Of a stretch of DNA of 64,000 nucleotides, positions 1-14,000 are shown one piece after another. The notes below the pieces were generated by a model, which made no database searches, was not told the origin of the DNA, and saw only the letters and a list, made by a program, of their open reading frames with translations. The DNA comes from Astropecten irregularis (Eukaryota > Echinodermata > Asteroidea > Paxillosida > Astropectinidae): assembly GCA_963971285.1 (NCBI GenBank), contig OZ020258.1, positions 13,350,614-13,414,613 on the forward strand. Reading direction: 5' to 3'. Every line of letters starts with the position of its first letter. Positions within the stretch are counted from its first letter, which is position 1. The translations under genes were made by a program, and so were the position numbers.

Positions 1-140
1 GTTGCTTAATACATGTAACTCTGAAACCAAACTTCCCATAATTCATAAGTAGTGACATAAAACACCAGTGATTGGTTATGCACCCGCTCAAGGTCACTCT
101 AAACCATATGTGGTTGAGATAGACCGTTCAGATGTCTTAA

Positions 141-516
141 AGGCATTGCATACGTTTGGTAATGACTCTGAAAATTTATGGCAATAAAAACTTACTTGGT
201 GAGAAGTACAGCTGCTTTGGATAGTATAATGCATATTGAGAAACGTTCAATTCGAAGTACCGCGGTTATGGAAAAATATGTCACTTTTTATCTCCAAAAA
301 TTATGAATCTGAGAAGCGTTATGGCCGTAACGCTTCTCAGCTATTGACTAACTGTTCTCTGGCGTGAAATAACCGCTCTAGTTTGTCGCCAAAATCTCAA
401 AAACGCTACCACCTTTTGAATTGAAACTTTCACAGGTTAGTTTTATGGTATATATATACAATTATATTGGTTTGAAACAAACAGTAGGCTCAAATTACCA
501 AACGTATGCAATCCCT
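141..516 (-). mobile_element. TTAA-inserted foldback element, GCATACGTTTGG family, copy 1
   Basis: 376 bp, TTAA at 137-140 and 517-520. Ends AGGCATTGCATACGTTTGGT and, from the other side, AGGGATTGCATACGTTTGGT. Has an internal palindrome around GAGAAGCGTTATGGCC. Orientation is opposite to the copy at 33080-33456. No coding capacity. Confidence 0.9.
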
Positions 517-520
517 TTAA

Positions 521-1171
521 GGCATATTTGTAGACCGGTCTACGTAGTCTAGACCGTCCCTCCTCGGCGGTCTAGGTTTTCGAAAATAGACTGTTTTGCA
601 CCAAAAAGAGTCTATCGTAGACCGTTCAGACACAAGTGGGTAGACCCTTTTAAGTTTAAACCGAAGATAGACCACTTTTAGTACTCTGTGGCCCCCCTTG
701 TTGGACTCAGTGTAATTAATCTGTTATCAGTCTTAGACTTTGGAGGCAATATGAATGAAAATGATGTAGTCATGTACACATTACTTGAATTGTCCAAATT
801 TCATAATTTATTTGTGAATGGACTGCAAGTCTGTTAGTTTGTTCTAGAATTAACCGTATAATTTAGTGTCAGCCATCTTAGCTGCAAGATGTCTTCGGAG
901 CAAAACAATAAAAAGATAAATTTATTATTTTTGTAGTTTAAAACTAAAACCAAAATGGAACAAAAGTGGTTTTAAATAAAAAGGTTAACCTCATTAAAAA
1001 TAAAGAAAATTATACATTGAGATAAAACTCCTGGTAGATGAATTAAGAGTAAGAAAAATGTCATCGATGTCTTCCAAACCTTCAAAATTTTATATTTCTT
1101 GCAAAATATGTCCCGATTTGAGAATGAACTTCACTATACCATCAACTTTCATTCAAGTTGATTAACATCAT
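521..1171. other. Left-edge intergenic DNA
   Basis: TAGACCG motifs repeat around both sides of the first TTAA element (about 120-137 and 535-680). Otherwise AT-rich sequence without a supportable gene. Confidence 0.5.
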
Positions 1172-1512
1172 GGGTGTCGATCCCGGGGGGAAGGGGGGAT
1201 ATATCCCCCCCAATATATGAGGTGGGGGGATGGCCTGTATTATCATCCCCCCCCCCCAATATTTCGAGGTTGAATGTCATTCAAGTTTATTGTATATAAA
1301 TATTACATGATCATTGTTGTTTTTGTGTCTTCGCAGTGAATTTATACTATGTTTAATTCTTCTGAATATCAAATTTTCTACTGTTTTCATTAAAAAGTCC
1401 CTGGTTTGGGAGGGGAGTATCCCACCTCCCACGGCTCGGTCGCTTCGCTCCCTCGCATAGGACACCAAATCACCAATCATCCCCCCCAATCATGAAAAGA
1501 AATCGACACCAG
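1172..1512. mobile_element. Element with GGTGTCGAT ends and G/C runs
   Basis: GGTGTCGATCCCGGGGGG on the left and AAATCGACACC on the right. Contains poly-C and poly-G tracts and a CACGGCTCGGTCGCTTCGC block. It lies downstream of the NOL10 stop and may carry the nearest AATAAA on the minus strand (about 1285). Confidence 0.55.
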
Positions 1513-2050
1513 TGATTGACATACAGCACATGCCACAATAAAACAGATGTAGCAGCCAATCAAACTGCAGTATTGAGTGTCAGCTCATCTCAGGGTGCTC
1601 TGCATAGCAACAGGCCAAATAGTCTGGTGCCGCACATGTCGGTCCCTCTGTATATCTCGCTGTAGAGCGAGCAAGCGTCTTAAGCCGTCTATCACATGCA
1701 TGCAAATTTCCTGATTAATTATGCAAACCAACTCAGCACTGACCGCTCTAAGTTTTGACCAATCAGAGGGCATCAACTATCGTACCGTTTGGCGAGCGCG
1801 TCTATCACGAAGATAGCTGCTGCGGCGCAGATGCACGCAGTAATGCGCAGTAGAGTATATTAATATAGTAGCTGTGTAATATAAATGTCCTATATTATTA
1901 TTAAATTTACCAACTGTCATATCTTGGTTTGTTTTGCAATGTGAGAAACTCATGGTGAATATACCCACAAATGACCATGGAACGCCAGCAGATTGCTAAG
2001 GACTCCAATGGGGGTCGTATCAAATAAAAAAATAATAAATAAACCGGCCT

Positions 2051-5000
2051 TCATCTTGGAAACTTCCGGCCTTTAGATTTGCCTGGCAGCTGTCCGGCGG
2101 AACGTCGTAACTTCTTTCGTTCTCTGTGGTGCTCGGCTGTATCTTGCTTGAACTTGGTTTCTTTGACACTCTGTATCCAAAATGGCATCAAAAGTAAGAT
2201 ACGCAAAAAATCAATCCAGCGCATTTTCATTTAAAATATTGAGATCAGGGATGGATTTCAGAAAACACTTCTTTGGATCAATCTTGGTGCTTCGTGATAT
2301 CGGCCCCATGGCTGGATTTTAACACTATAAATTTGGAGATGAGTTACAAATTTGGAGATATCATCAAAGTGATTTCTATCGTGACATCGCACGTTGCTAC
2401 TGAGCAACTCAAACTGAGGCATTGAGGTTATAGTGAGGGCAAATTTAATACCAGCCAGGCCCAGCCACTGAAAAGTCCGGCCAGGCCTAGGCCTTCAGGT
2501 CTGAAATCATCCATTTGTCATCATAGAACTTCACTACAAAACAGCTGCTTTAAAACAACAAAGCCCGGCTTCTGGATACAGTCCATGATCAATGTGGACT
2601 CAGTCTGTCAATCAGGTTATCGCCATCTATGATCCAGGACAGATCATGAAGTTGGTAGTTCAAGGCTAGGGATTATAGAAGACAAAAACCCTGGGCAAAA
2701 CTGAAACCCCAAGCCTGGGGCCGATTTCACTAACGCTTTGCGATCATCGCTAAAGCCCAAATCCATCGCTAAACGGAAAAATGATATGCTAAGTAGTGAT
2801 TGATTTTCCGTTTAGCGATAGATTTGGGCTGATGCGATGATTGCAATGCATTAGTGAAATTGGCCCCTGGCCTGGCTTTTCAATGGCTGGGCCAAGTCAG
2901 TATTAAAATTTCTATCCGTTAGTGCTTTATGAAACTGACCCTGGACTACCACAGGATCAATGTTAAGGTTAATCCTAGTAGCTGCACTAACACGCACCTT
3001 TTTTATCGTAAACGAGAGTTGCTGGTTGCCAAGTGATGGGCCAATCTGCTTGATTTCTGACTCTTTTTCTTCCTGGGCTAGCCTGTCTGCAAGACTTGTA
3101 CTGCGGAGAGTAAACAATCTAAATCAATACATTTTGCAAGTAATAAACTGCTGCAAGCTGCAAACTGCAAACTGCGGTTTCAAACTTTCAAAAACGGTAT
3201 AACGAAACCAAAACTTAAAAAAGTAGATTGAGGTTTGCCTATTGTTAAAGGTAGTTTTCTCTGCTCAGTCACATTCTTACATGTGGTGGTCCCCAAGTCA
3301 AATACTCGGGGATACTCATCCAGTTTCTTCCCGCGTACCGCCTTGCTATGGAATTCACTCCCTGCATCCTGCTTCCCTTCCACTTACAATTTGTCTCAAT
3401 TTAAGTGCAACATCAATAGTTGTCTTTCTACCCCATGATTTCTTCTTTGTTCCCTTTTCTCCTCGTTTTAGCCATCACCTCGAGTGGCCTGTTTTGGGCC
3501 TTGTGATTGGCGATTTTTCATAAAAAAAAAAGAAAAAAAAAAAGTATCATACTTTGGTTTTTATCGAAGAAATACAGATTCATGGGCAAAAATACTAAGA
3601 CAGATACAGTTATAGTCATCTGTGAAAATTTCAGTCCCATACGGTGCCCACTTTTTGAGAAAACAGTGAAAAACAGGCACAGTATTTCTTAAGTCTTTTC
3701 TCTTTTATTTTTGATCTTTTAAAAGATCAAAAAGATTTTCGATCGTTGTTTGACTAATTTCTGGATAAATACACCATTTCAGGCGGAACAATTTTAACGG
3801 TAGGTTTCTACTAGCACCATCTTCATACCCTGAAAGTTACACGTATATCTGTGAACATTTCTGTTTTGGTCTCTTACCAAAGTATGATACAACTTTTAAA
3901 CAATCCCAAAAGGTGTATACTGTACAATACATACTTGAATTTCAGTCGTTTTTTGGTTTATTTTGCCAAGTAGAAACAAACTTTTTGGATATACTTGATT
4001 AAAAAAAATATTGTAAAAAGCCTTCCAAAAGCGACGATCACACGGAAGAAAACGTTAACATATTGTACATGATGCATCATGCACACCGGATGCACACCAC
4101 ATGACCACATGGCCCGACCCATGCAGCATTATTGCATCCAGAAAATTCCACGATTGGTTTCCGCTCCGCACCATTTAAAGCAAACAAACATGCACTAGCC
4201 AAGAACACAGTCGCAACTCCTCAATTTTCAGGAAGTGCAAGCCTACACGTCGTACACGACATGTGTATTTGGTGCAGTCAAGTCGCGCTCGGTACCGTGG
4301 GTTGCGGCCGGCTTCGGCGCAGATTTTGCGGTAAGAAATGTGACATGTCACACTGAGCAAAATACGATTCTGACTGAATATTTTGTAAAGTTGCCGGCAC
4401 CAAATCGTCGCAAGATTCCTACAGCGCTATGCACCCATTGATTGTGCACATTATTGACACGTGCGCAATATAGCGCTGTCATTAATTTTTATAAATCGGA
4501 GCTCGGGCAACTGATAATTTTTCAAAGCGGGTTTGGTTTTAGCGGGATTACTTACACCATCTGTCTCTTGCTAACGTGCTTCCTCGCCGTGCTGGAGTTG
4601 AACTCCTCTCCTCTCTTAAGTTCGTAGAACTTTGGCGGGTTCTTGGCGGCCTGCGATCGCGCCTCGGCTCGCCGTTCCTCCCTCAGCTGCTGGTGCTGTT
4701 GACGCAGCTCCTGCTGCCAGGAACGGTCGTCATCATCTGAGCTACTGTCCTCTTCGTCACTAGGCCTTCCCTCTTCCTCCTAGAACAAAAAAATCAAGAT
4801 CTTTCAAACCCTCGTTCAATCTTACAGCCCTACTTTCACATCACAAGAAGCATGCACAGCCTACAGAGGTGATTCCGAAAGAACTATAGTTAACATCAAA
4901 GTTAAAAGAAGGTAGGTTTGCGGTGACACCATGTAATCTCTTCTGTGAGAGTGTGTGGTTCTGAGAAGAACCAGTGGTATTATCTTGACATTCCGAACAG

Positions 5001-8000
5001 TGTGCTCTGTTCGTCTTTAGGAGAGTGACCAACGTTATTACAAAATTGATGAGAGTGTAGCTCAGCTATCACATGACGGAACATGTAACTTATCATCAAA
5101 TAAGCAACAAAGAAATGTTTCTAATTACTTTGTCATTTTAAAGGTAGTATCATACTTTTGTTAAGTTGATAGAACAGCTGCGGTCTGTTCATAATTTGAT
5201 TTGTCATGAAATAAAAACAAACGTGTGAAATATTCAGCTTAATTTATCATAGAACAAAAAATCAGTGGAAGAAAACAGCAAAAAACTGTTATGTGAAATT
5301 ATGAGGCAAATGTAATTCTGAGGATTTGATCTCGAGGATCAAAACTGTTTTTTATCTTTTTTTTTTACTCATTTCTGGATAAATACAGCATTTCAGGCGG
5401 AAACATTTTAACGGTATATTTGAACCAGGTCCATCTTTATACCCTGTAAGTTATACGTAAATCTGTGAACATTTCTGTTTTGGTTTCTTACCAAAGTATG
5501 ATACTACCTTTAATACCAGCAAAGCAGTACACTACACTAAAGGCCGATTCATACTCGCTGCATATTCACTGCGTACGCAGCGCAGCGTTCCATTGCGTAA
5601 TGAAAATGCGCGTCCTTGTTCGAAGTATTTGGATATGAAAAAAGTTTGTGCGCACCAATTAGATTCGTATTCGGACAAGTTGAAATATTTCAACATGCAC
5701 GGGATGCATACATGCAGTAGAATCTTAAAAGATGACAGACGGGGCAAAATCGGCGAGCAATTTCTTTTAGATCTTGCCTAATTTCGACGGTGTGCGATCC
5801 ACAATAATGACAAAAGAATATTCTAGTTTACTTTCTCCATTGTGAATCCATGAATTCACGGAATCGGAGTAAGATTGCACTTCGGCGCATCACACATTTT
5901 AAAAGTATGAACTGTACTGTTTGCGCGTTTCCACATTTGAATGCAGACTATCGCTGCGTATCAAATTTCATACCTTGAAAGAGTATGAACATTGAATGCG
6001 ACTTTGTATTGTGCTTTGTGCATGCGTTAACACAGCAAGTATAAACCAGCCTTTAATGTCACTCATGGGATAACATAGTTGTTATTGGTCTATGATTTGC
6101 CAGCAACGAAAGAGGACAAGAATTGGAGAAACTAAGCCTCACCTCAAGTTCTTCAAACTGCTGTAGCATGGCTCTCTTCTGAGCAGCTTTCTGTTGCTGT
6201 CGCTGCTGTTTGGTGATCACTGGATGCAGCAGACGGAAATCCTCGCTGGATTCATCCACTTGGAACTCAGGATTCTTGAACAGTGCTGCAAAACGGTCGT
6301 CTTTGAGTATGCCATCTGCCTCAGCCTACAGATGAAAATAAAACCAACATGGCAGAATTAAAGGTACAATACATGATTGGTAAAGGTCACAGGACAGCAC
6401 TCATAATTTGTCTGATCAAACATGTACATGAAATAATAAACCTGTGAAAATTTGAGCTCAATCGGCATGTGTACACAAAACACGGAGCCAGACGATATGC
6501 TTTATCATTGTTTTTTTTAACTTTCAAAATTATTGCAGCACCGCGACGTCGAAAAGAACATATTGTCATTTCTGGAAAATGATTTTTAATTACGCCATTT
6601 CTGAAAATCTGGAAATTTCTGGGACTGTTACATCCCTGCCAGCTAGCTTGGTGGAATGACATCTGCACTAGTAAGCAGGAGGTCGTGGGTTTGAATCCCA
6701 CCTGAGCCAGCACAAGAGGTGCACTCAAACAGATACACATCAGTGGAGGGTAAGCCAAATTTAAATGATTAGAAAAAAGCCGTTGCAAAATTTAAATTTC
6801 TTGAAGTGGTTGGTTACCTTCTTTTCCCTTTTGACCTTGGTTGATTGATCTTGGTCTTGTTGTTCCTGGAGCTTGGAGGCGAGCGCTGCATTCACCTTGG
6901 GTAGCTTCTGTTGGAAGTTCATAATAACAATAACAATCAGTATTGGAGTACTCGTATTCGAACTCGAATTTGAGTACAACTCGAGTACCACTATGTACTT
7001 GGTCCGTACTTGGTCACAAGTACTTGGCCCGTACTCTTACTTTCGTACTTAGACTCGTCCTCGAACTCGACAAATTGTACTCGGTGAACTTGAGCCCAGT
7101 TACAAGTACTCGAAAGAAAATTCATATTTTATTAATATCAATTTTTCGATATTAAAAAAAAAAAAAATTAATAATGAATATATTGCATTATCAACTCTAT
7201 GCAGTGCATGCAGTATCCCTGGTGCACATTTTTGTGTCGTCCTATTCCTACTATGGAACACGACAAAAATATCAGCGAAATAAATTGCAACCATCAGTGA
7301 CCTTGAGCTGCATTTTGCATTCATCACATGCGGCATTTTTTTTATAAATGTGTCACATTCTTTAATGGGCGTATGGTGCAATGTTCTAGCTTAAAAAATC
7401 TACTTGGGATGTACTCGATGTCAATGTACTCGAACCTGGCCAGTACTCGGACTCTGAAAAACTTGAACTTTTTTTTTTTTTGGGCCCAAGACTCGATTAA
7501 AAAGTACTCGGACTCGACCCGTACTGTGTGTACTCGGAAAACTCGGTACTTGACTACGACACTAATAACAATATTTGACATTTATATTGCGCAGCTACTA
7601 TATGAGTGCATTACAAATTTATTATAATCCCTGGTCACCGGGTCATAATTTTTTAAACCATCTCAACTCCCTGGAGAGTATACAGCCCTGGGTACCGTAA
7701 GATGCACAGAAGCTAATCAAACCACAAAGCCATCTCTACCCTTACAGGTACCCATTTACACCTGGGTGAAGAGGAGCAATATGTGACAAAGCGTTTTACC
7801 TAAGGACGCAAGCACCATTAGCCCATGGCTGGATTCGAACCCATAATCTGTAGATTGACCACAAGACTTAGTTCAACACGCCAGACTACTAGGCCACAGC
7901 ATCCCACAAAGACCATGATACTACAATCTACAGTCATACTAACATGTGAATTTGTGAGATTTGAAGCTATGTAGGGTGAACGTCATGTCCATGCTCCTTA

Positions 8001-11000
8001 TATCTGGTTCTGGGGGATCCTGGGTGCGTGGCGTTGTACCGTGATTGGGCAATGAAGCAGTGCATGCTATGAGCCGAATAGGGTGCTAATCCACCGGAAC
8101 CGGATATAAGGAGCATGGACATGACCACTGCCATCCGTTGACCACATCGTGTGACAACAGGTAAGTACATTTTTACAACTGCTGCAAACTGCTCATCAGC
8201 CAAAATGACCTGAAATATATCAAATTTCAGGTAGGCAAGACTACAAAAGGGTGGGGAAGAATGGCAACTTTGATCTTGCCTACCTGACCTCTCTATGTGT
8301 GACCAATCCCCTCTCCCATTGTCCTGATTCCCTCATCCATACATTTGTGTTTCCATTCACTTCCATGTTCTTGTCCTTCCGTCAGTTTGCCTTTGAGAAA
8401 GATCCTGTTAGGATCGAAATGCGTCAGGCCCTCCCAACTAATTCCAAATATTAGTTTTGTGAAAAACTTCTGGAGACCTATACACCTTTATACACCAATT
8501 TCCCTGTGGAGACATGTTCAATCTATTGTGATCGGTCTCCACAAGGTATCATTAGGCTTCTCTGTGACTCTCACTCAACTTACTTTGAGTTTTACTCGGC
8601 TGGCCCGGTCCTCCTCAATCTTTTGCTTGATCTTGGTCTTGACATACTCATCATAGGCAAATGGTTCTGCAATGGCCTTGGCCTTGTTGTACAGCCTCAC
8701 GTCCATGAAGTAGCCATGCATGTAGGCACGGAGTAGACTGGTGCCGACCAGGTGACTCAAACCTACAATCAGGAAAGAAGACAGGAGGTTACACCTGTGA
8801 CTTTCTTTAATTATAATAAATAATCAAGCCTGGAATTAAACGGAGGCCACTGCCTTTATTGCCCTGGTTCTTGGCCTTGGTGCCCTTCAAATATTTCCAT
8901 AGACATTATGATTTTCCAATGAAAGTGCCCCTTGCAATGGAAAAGTGGCCTTGCCCCTTTCAGAACTTAATTCCAGGCCTGAATAATAACTGGAGCGGGA
9001 TTCGAACCAGTGACCTCCTGAATACCGTACAGGCGCTCTACCAACTGACCTATCCAACCCTACATTGGTGGTGTGCCTAATAGTAAATTATTGTTTTAAT
9101 TGTTCAAATTAGTAAAACAAAGACAGAAAAAAGTTCTGATCTCGGGTTAAGGTAAAAAACATTCGTTATGTTTTATAAGAAAACTTGAGTCGGTTTTTTG
9201 CTATTTTCTCGTGGCTCAGATGTTCGATTGTGCTCAGATTTTTACAGGTTTATTATTTCATGTACATGCTGGATCAGACAAAGAGTGAGTGTTGTTCTGT
9301 GACCTTTACCAATCATGTATTATGCCTTTAAGCGATTAGAGGTTTCACTATAAAAATGTGTCACATTATTATCTTTGTTAAAGGTAGCGTACAGGATTTG
9401 CAAGGCCTCCAAAAGAAAATTGTTCGAGTTTGAGACACAAAATGGACTCAACAGTTCGTAAACAGTACAAACAGCCACCATGGGAAATCTTGGTTCATCA
9501 GATGCTAGGTTTTCAAGGAAATCAAGATTTAGTGTATTTTAAAAAGATTGTTCGTCTGAACAATCTTTTTAGCATTTCGAAAGCGTGGTATAACCGTGAA
9601 GGATTTGGAGGGGGGCAAGATTATTTCAGCCGTATTTCTGCTATCCAGATAAACAAAACGTAAAAAGGTACATGAAACAACGTGTAAGACATTCCCTTTT
9701 GTTTAAGTAACAAATTCAGCCAAAACGTACATCTTTGCAAATGCTACATGAATATGTTCCCTTTAAATGGGATAAGTAAGCGATTATTGATTTCTTTCAT
9801 ACCAAGGCTTTCCAGTTCTGCTTTGGTGACAAACTTGTAGTCATCATACACCGTGCTGTTGGAGCTATCCTCTAGTTCCTCAGTCAGATTGTCCAGGAAC
9901 GCACACCACTTAGGAGCTGGACCCACGCTCTGTAGACATTGTCAACCAAACCATACCAAAATCTCAATAACATTTGCCGACCATTTTCTTGCAAGACTGA
10001 GGTTATCATTACATATTCTGCCTTTCAAATTTAGGTCATAATCTCTTCCTTGAAGGGCATGTACAACATTGGTATCAAACCAAAACAAAAATGTTCACAG
10101 ATTTATGTATGACTTAGAGGGTATTAAGGTGCAAGAAAGATATCGTTAAAATATTTCTGCCTGAAATGGTGTATTTATGAAGAAAGAGTAAAAGTACTCA
10201 CCAAAACTTTTTTTTCTTGGCAAGAAAAAAAATGAGATTACTATTCCCACACAATTTGGCGTGACAATTTAAACCTTTATTTGCCGTTTTTTCTGTTTCC
10301 AATGATCAATTGAGCTGAAAAATGCACAAGTTTGTTTTTATTCCATGACAAATCATATTATGAACAGCCTGCAGCTGCTCTGTCACCTTCACCAATATTG
10401 TGCATCAGGCCTTTATTTTTAAGGAGAGTGAGAGTGATCACTCTCCTCCGCTCTCCTTAATGTTTTCCAAGGAGAGTGAAAAGAAAGCTCCTTAACAATT
10501 TAAGGAGAGCTGCCTTTTTTCAAAGCATCACATACATTTTTCCAGCTGAGATTTACCCTTTATGGAAAATACAAAAATAGTATTGTCTTCTTGTATTCTT
10601 TTTCAACAGGACAAGCAAAATTGGTTTAGCAAGAGCAAACTGCTCTCTTTATTCACTAGTATGAGAAGGCCTTGGATTTGCAGCTCAGACTTGATTTTTG
10701 TTAGTGAGGGCAAATCACTCTCCTAAATTCTATACATTGATTTAAGGAGAGCGATTTGCAGCTCTCCTCATTTGTATTAAAATGAAGGCCTGGTGCATGT
10801 GCTTTCACAAAATGCTGCGTTCCTAGCTATAGCTGGCTGAATCCAAAACATTAATAACTTAATTGGAAAGATCTAATGAACACTGTCTGAAACGAATCTC
10901 CAAAATTTGATGAACATCTAGCGTTTTCTTGATATCCAATCAAGAAAAAATTAAAATACCATCCCTTGGTGCTTTAGAGGTAGAAATTAGGTCCTTACCG

Positions 11001-14000
11001 GGAGGAAATACACTCCCAATTTAGGAGTCTCGTTGGCAGTCATTATGAGTCCTGACGATGGCACCAAGCACATGCCATTGATGTCATGCTCCGGCTCAAT
11101 CGTGCTGAAAGCTTTCCCCTTGAAATGAAAAATAAAGGATAAATAAAAACCACTTTTAACAAAATAGAATCAAAGGTAATATCATATTTTGGTTTTTGTC
11201 AAAGAAATACATATTCATGGGCAATAAAAAAACCAAGACAGATACAGTAACAGTCATCTGTGAAAATTGTAGTCCTATACGGTGCCCACTTTTCGAAAAA
11301 ACTGTGAAATACGACCAAGGTATTTCTTTAGTTTTTTCTCTTTTATTTTTGATCTTTAAAAGCTCAAAAATAATATTGTGGTCATTGGTTTGACACTTTT
11401 CTGGATAAATACTTCATTTCAGGCAGAAATATTTTAATGGTATGTTTCCACCATCACCATCTTTACACCCTGAAAGTTATCGGTAAATCTGTGAAGATTT
11501 GTTTCGGTATGCTACCAAATTATGATACTACCTTTAAATGCAACTCCTATTAAAAGGGGATTACCTATATTATTTGCATAATTATATATCCCTGATCTCG
11601 GCACCCGCTGAGACAAGGGATTTGATTCACTCTGCTGACCCCAGCTAGCCCGGTAGCCTAATGGTATGGCATTTGCACCAGTAAGCCAGGAGGTCGTGCG
11701 TTCGAACCCCACCTGAGCCAGCGAAATATTTTTTTATGTGCTCTCAAAAAAGCATTTGGTGAAACGCTTAACGGTGTGGCATCTGCACTAGTAAGCAGGA
11801 GGTCGTGGGTTTGAACCTCACCTGAGCTAGCAAATTATTTTTTTATCAGGCATGCAACTTGGACTTTCCAAAAAAAAGAGGAAATTCAAATCTTTACCAT
11901 ATTTTGTCCAGTGTTTTTCACTTTTCAATGGCATAAGAGTGAAGTGAAAAAAGAGGAAATCAGCTGATCCGAGGAAAAGTTGCATGCATGTTTAATGTGC
12001 TCTCAAAAAGGCATTTTGTGAAACACTTATCTACGTCGGTGAAGAGTAATGAATTATGTGCATAATTCTATTGAAAACAAATTTTAATCTGTGAAACACC
12101 TGGCCCTGTTTGTTTAATGCACAGGATCACGGATTCTACTGATCCGGATCCCATTTTACATGTTTTAGCGTATCCTGCATAGGACGTGGATCCGCAAATC
12201 TGGAATCCATGTGTGTTGAACAAACAGGCCCTAGGTCTTTAGTACACTGAAGAGTAGACATGAAAGAAGTGGAAGAAAAACACCCCTAAAACTCACAGTC
12301 TGTGCATCCCATATCCTGACTGATCTGCTATCAGTGGACACAACCATTTCAGCCTGTGGGTGGAAGTCAACTGCAATAATGGGCAGACTGTAATGGTGAT
12401 CTTTGACAAGTAGTGGTTTGTCAGATCGGATGTCATACAGGAGGACCTGACGGCAACAAAATGAGAATGCAAGATTCAAAATTTTTGAAACTGGAAAGTA
12501 GAGGGTCAAAGCAGGGCTTTTCTGACAAGTAAAAATGAAGTGTAAACACAGTTGAAATCGATCAGTGTTAACTACGAACACTATTGCCATTCTACATACC
12601 GTACATGATCAAAATGTGCACAGAGCTCACAAACAAAGTACATGTATTTTTATAATAATTTATGATAATTAATTTTACACAGCATACTTTAAAAAACAAA
12701 TTTGATTCCAGATGTTAGGTGTTAAATTCTAATTTTGGATGCTTAATTCTTAAAGGGAGCGTATAGGATTTGCAAAGATGTGCGTTTTGGCAGAATTGGG
12801 TACTTAAACAGAAGTGAAGGTCTTAAACTTCCTTACAGACGTTGTTTCATGTACCTTTTTATGCTTTGTTCATCTGGATAGCAGAAATATGGCCGAAATA
12901 ATCTTGCCCCCCTCCAACTCCTTTACGGTTACACAACGCTTTCGCAATGCTACTAAATCATTCAGACAAACAATCTTTTTAAAAGACACTAAATCTTGAT
13001 TTCTTTGAAAAACCCAGCTTCTGATGAACCAAGATTTCCCATGGTGACTGTTTGCACTGTTGACGAACTGTTGAGGCCATTTTCTGTCTCAAAGTCAATA
13101 ATTTCTTTTTTTTTGGAGGCCTTGCAAATCCTGTATGCTGACTTTTAAGTCTCTTTTAGGGTGAGAAACTTTAATGCTGGTTGAACCGAGCCACTGAAAA
13201 GTTATACCAGGCTTGGGCTTTGCCTGGGGTCTTGCGTCTTGGTAATCCTTAGCCTTGAACTATCGACTTCAAGCCCCTGCTGTGACCTGTATCATAGCTG
13301 GCACTAGCCTGACTGACAAATTGAGTCTGCAATGATCATGGACAGTATTAAGAAGCCGAGCTTTGTTTCTAAACAGCTGTTTTGTAGTGAAGTTCGAGGC
13401 CGACAAATGGATTATTTTTCAGGCCTGAAGGCCTAGGCCTGGCCAGACTTTTCAGTGGCTGGACCTGACTGGTATTAAAGTTGCCCTCACTATAACCTCA
13501 ATGCCTCAGTTTGATTTGCTTAGTAATTTATTTGTGCTTTATTTACTCTAAGCCATGTAAGCAGCTCTATTATAGTGAAGTTCAGGGCAGACAAGATGAG
13601 GATTTCAGGCTCAAAGGCTTTTCAATGGCTGGGCCAGAAAAGTATTGAAGTTATTCTCCCTTGCTTTTAAAGCTTTGACAGAGCAAGAACATGAAGTGGC
13701 GATGTTCCTTCCTACCTGGCCTGTAGATGTACCGACGGCCATCTGTAATCCGTCTTTGAACTTCAGTGCTGATACAGCCGGCATTCCCTTGACACTGGAT
13801 TTGCGTGAAAAATTTAAACAAATTCATGATAGATATAAGGATTGACAAAAATATATATCTCAAATTCCTCAAAATTTACCAAGAGCAAGGGAACATTTCT
13901 TGAAAACTGCTTAGCACATAACAAATTGCTTACCACCATGACCACCTTTACCCTTGTAAAAGAAATTGCATAAACAATCAAATTTTGACAGGATTTGTTG

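Noticed and set aside
2851..3117. Extended NOL10 C-terminus reading through the exon 17 donor
   Set aside because: Read-through sequence does not resemble NOL10, whereas exon 18 (2051-2170) supplies the conserved basic RERKKLRRSAG tail in phase.
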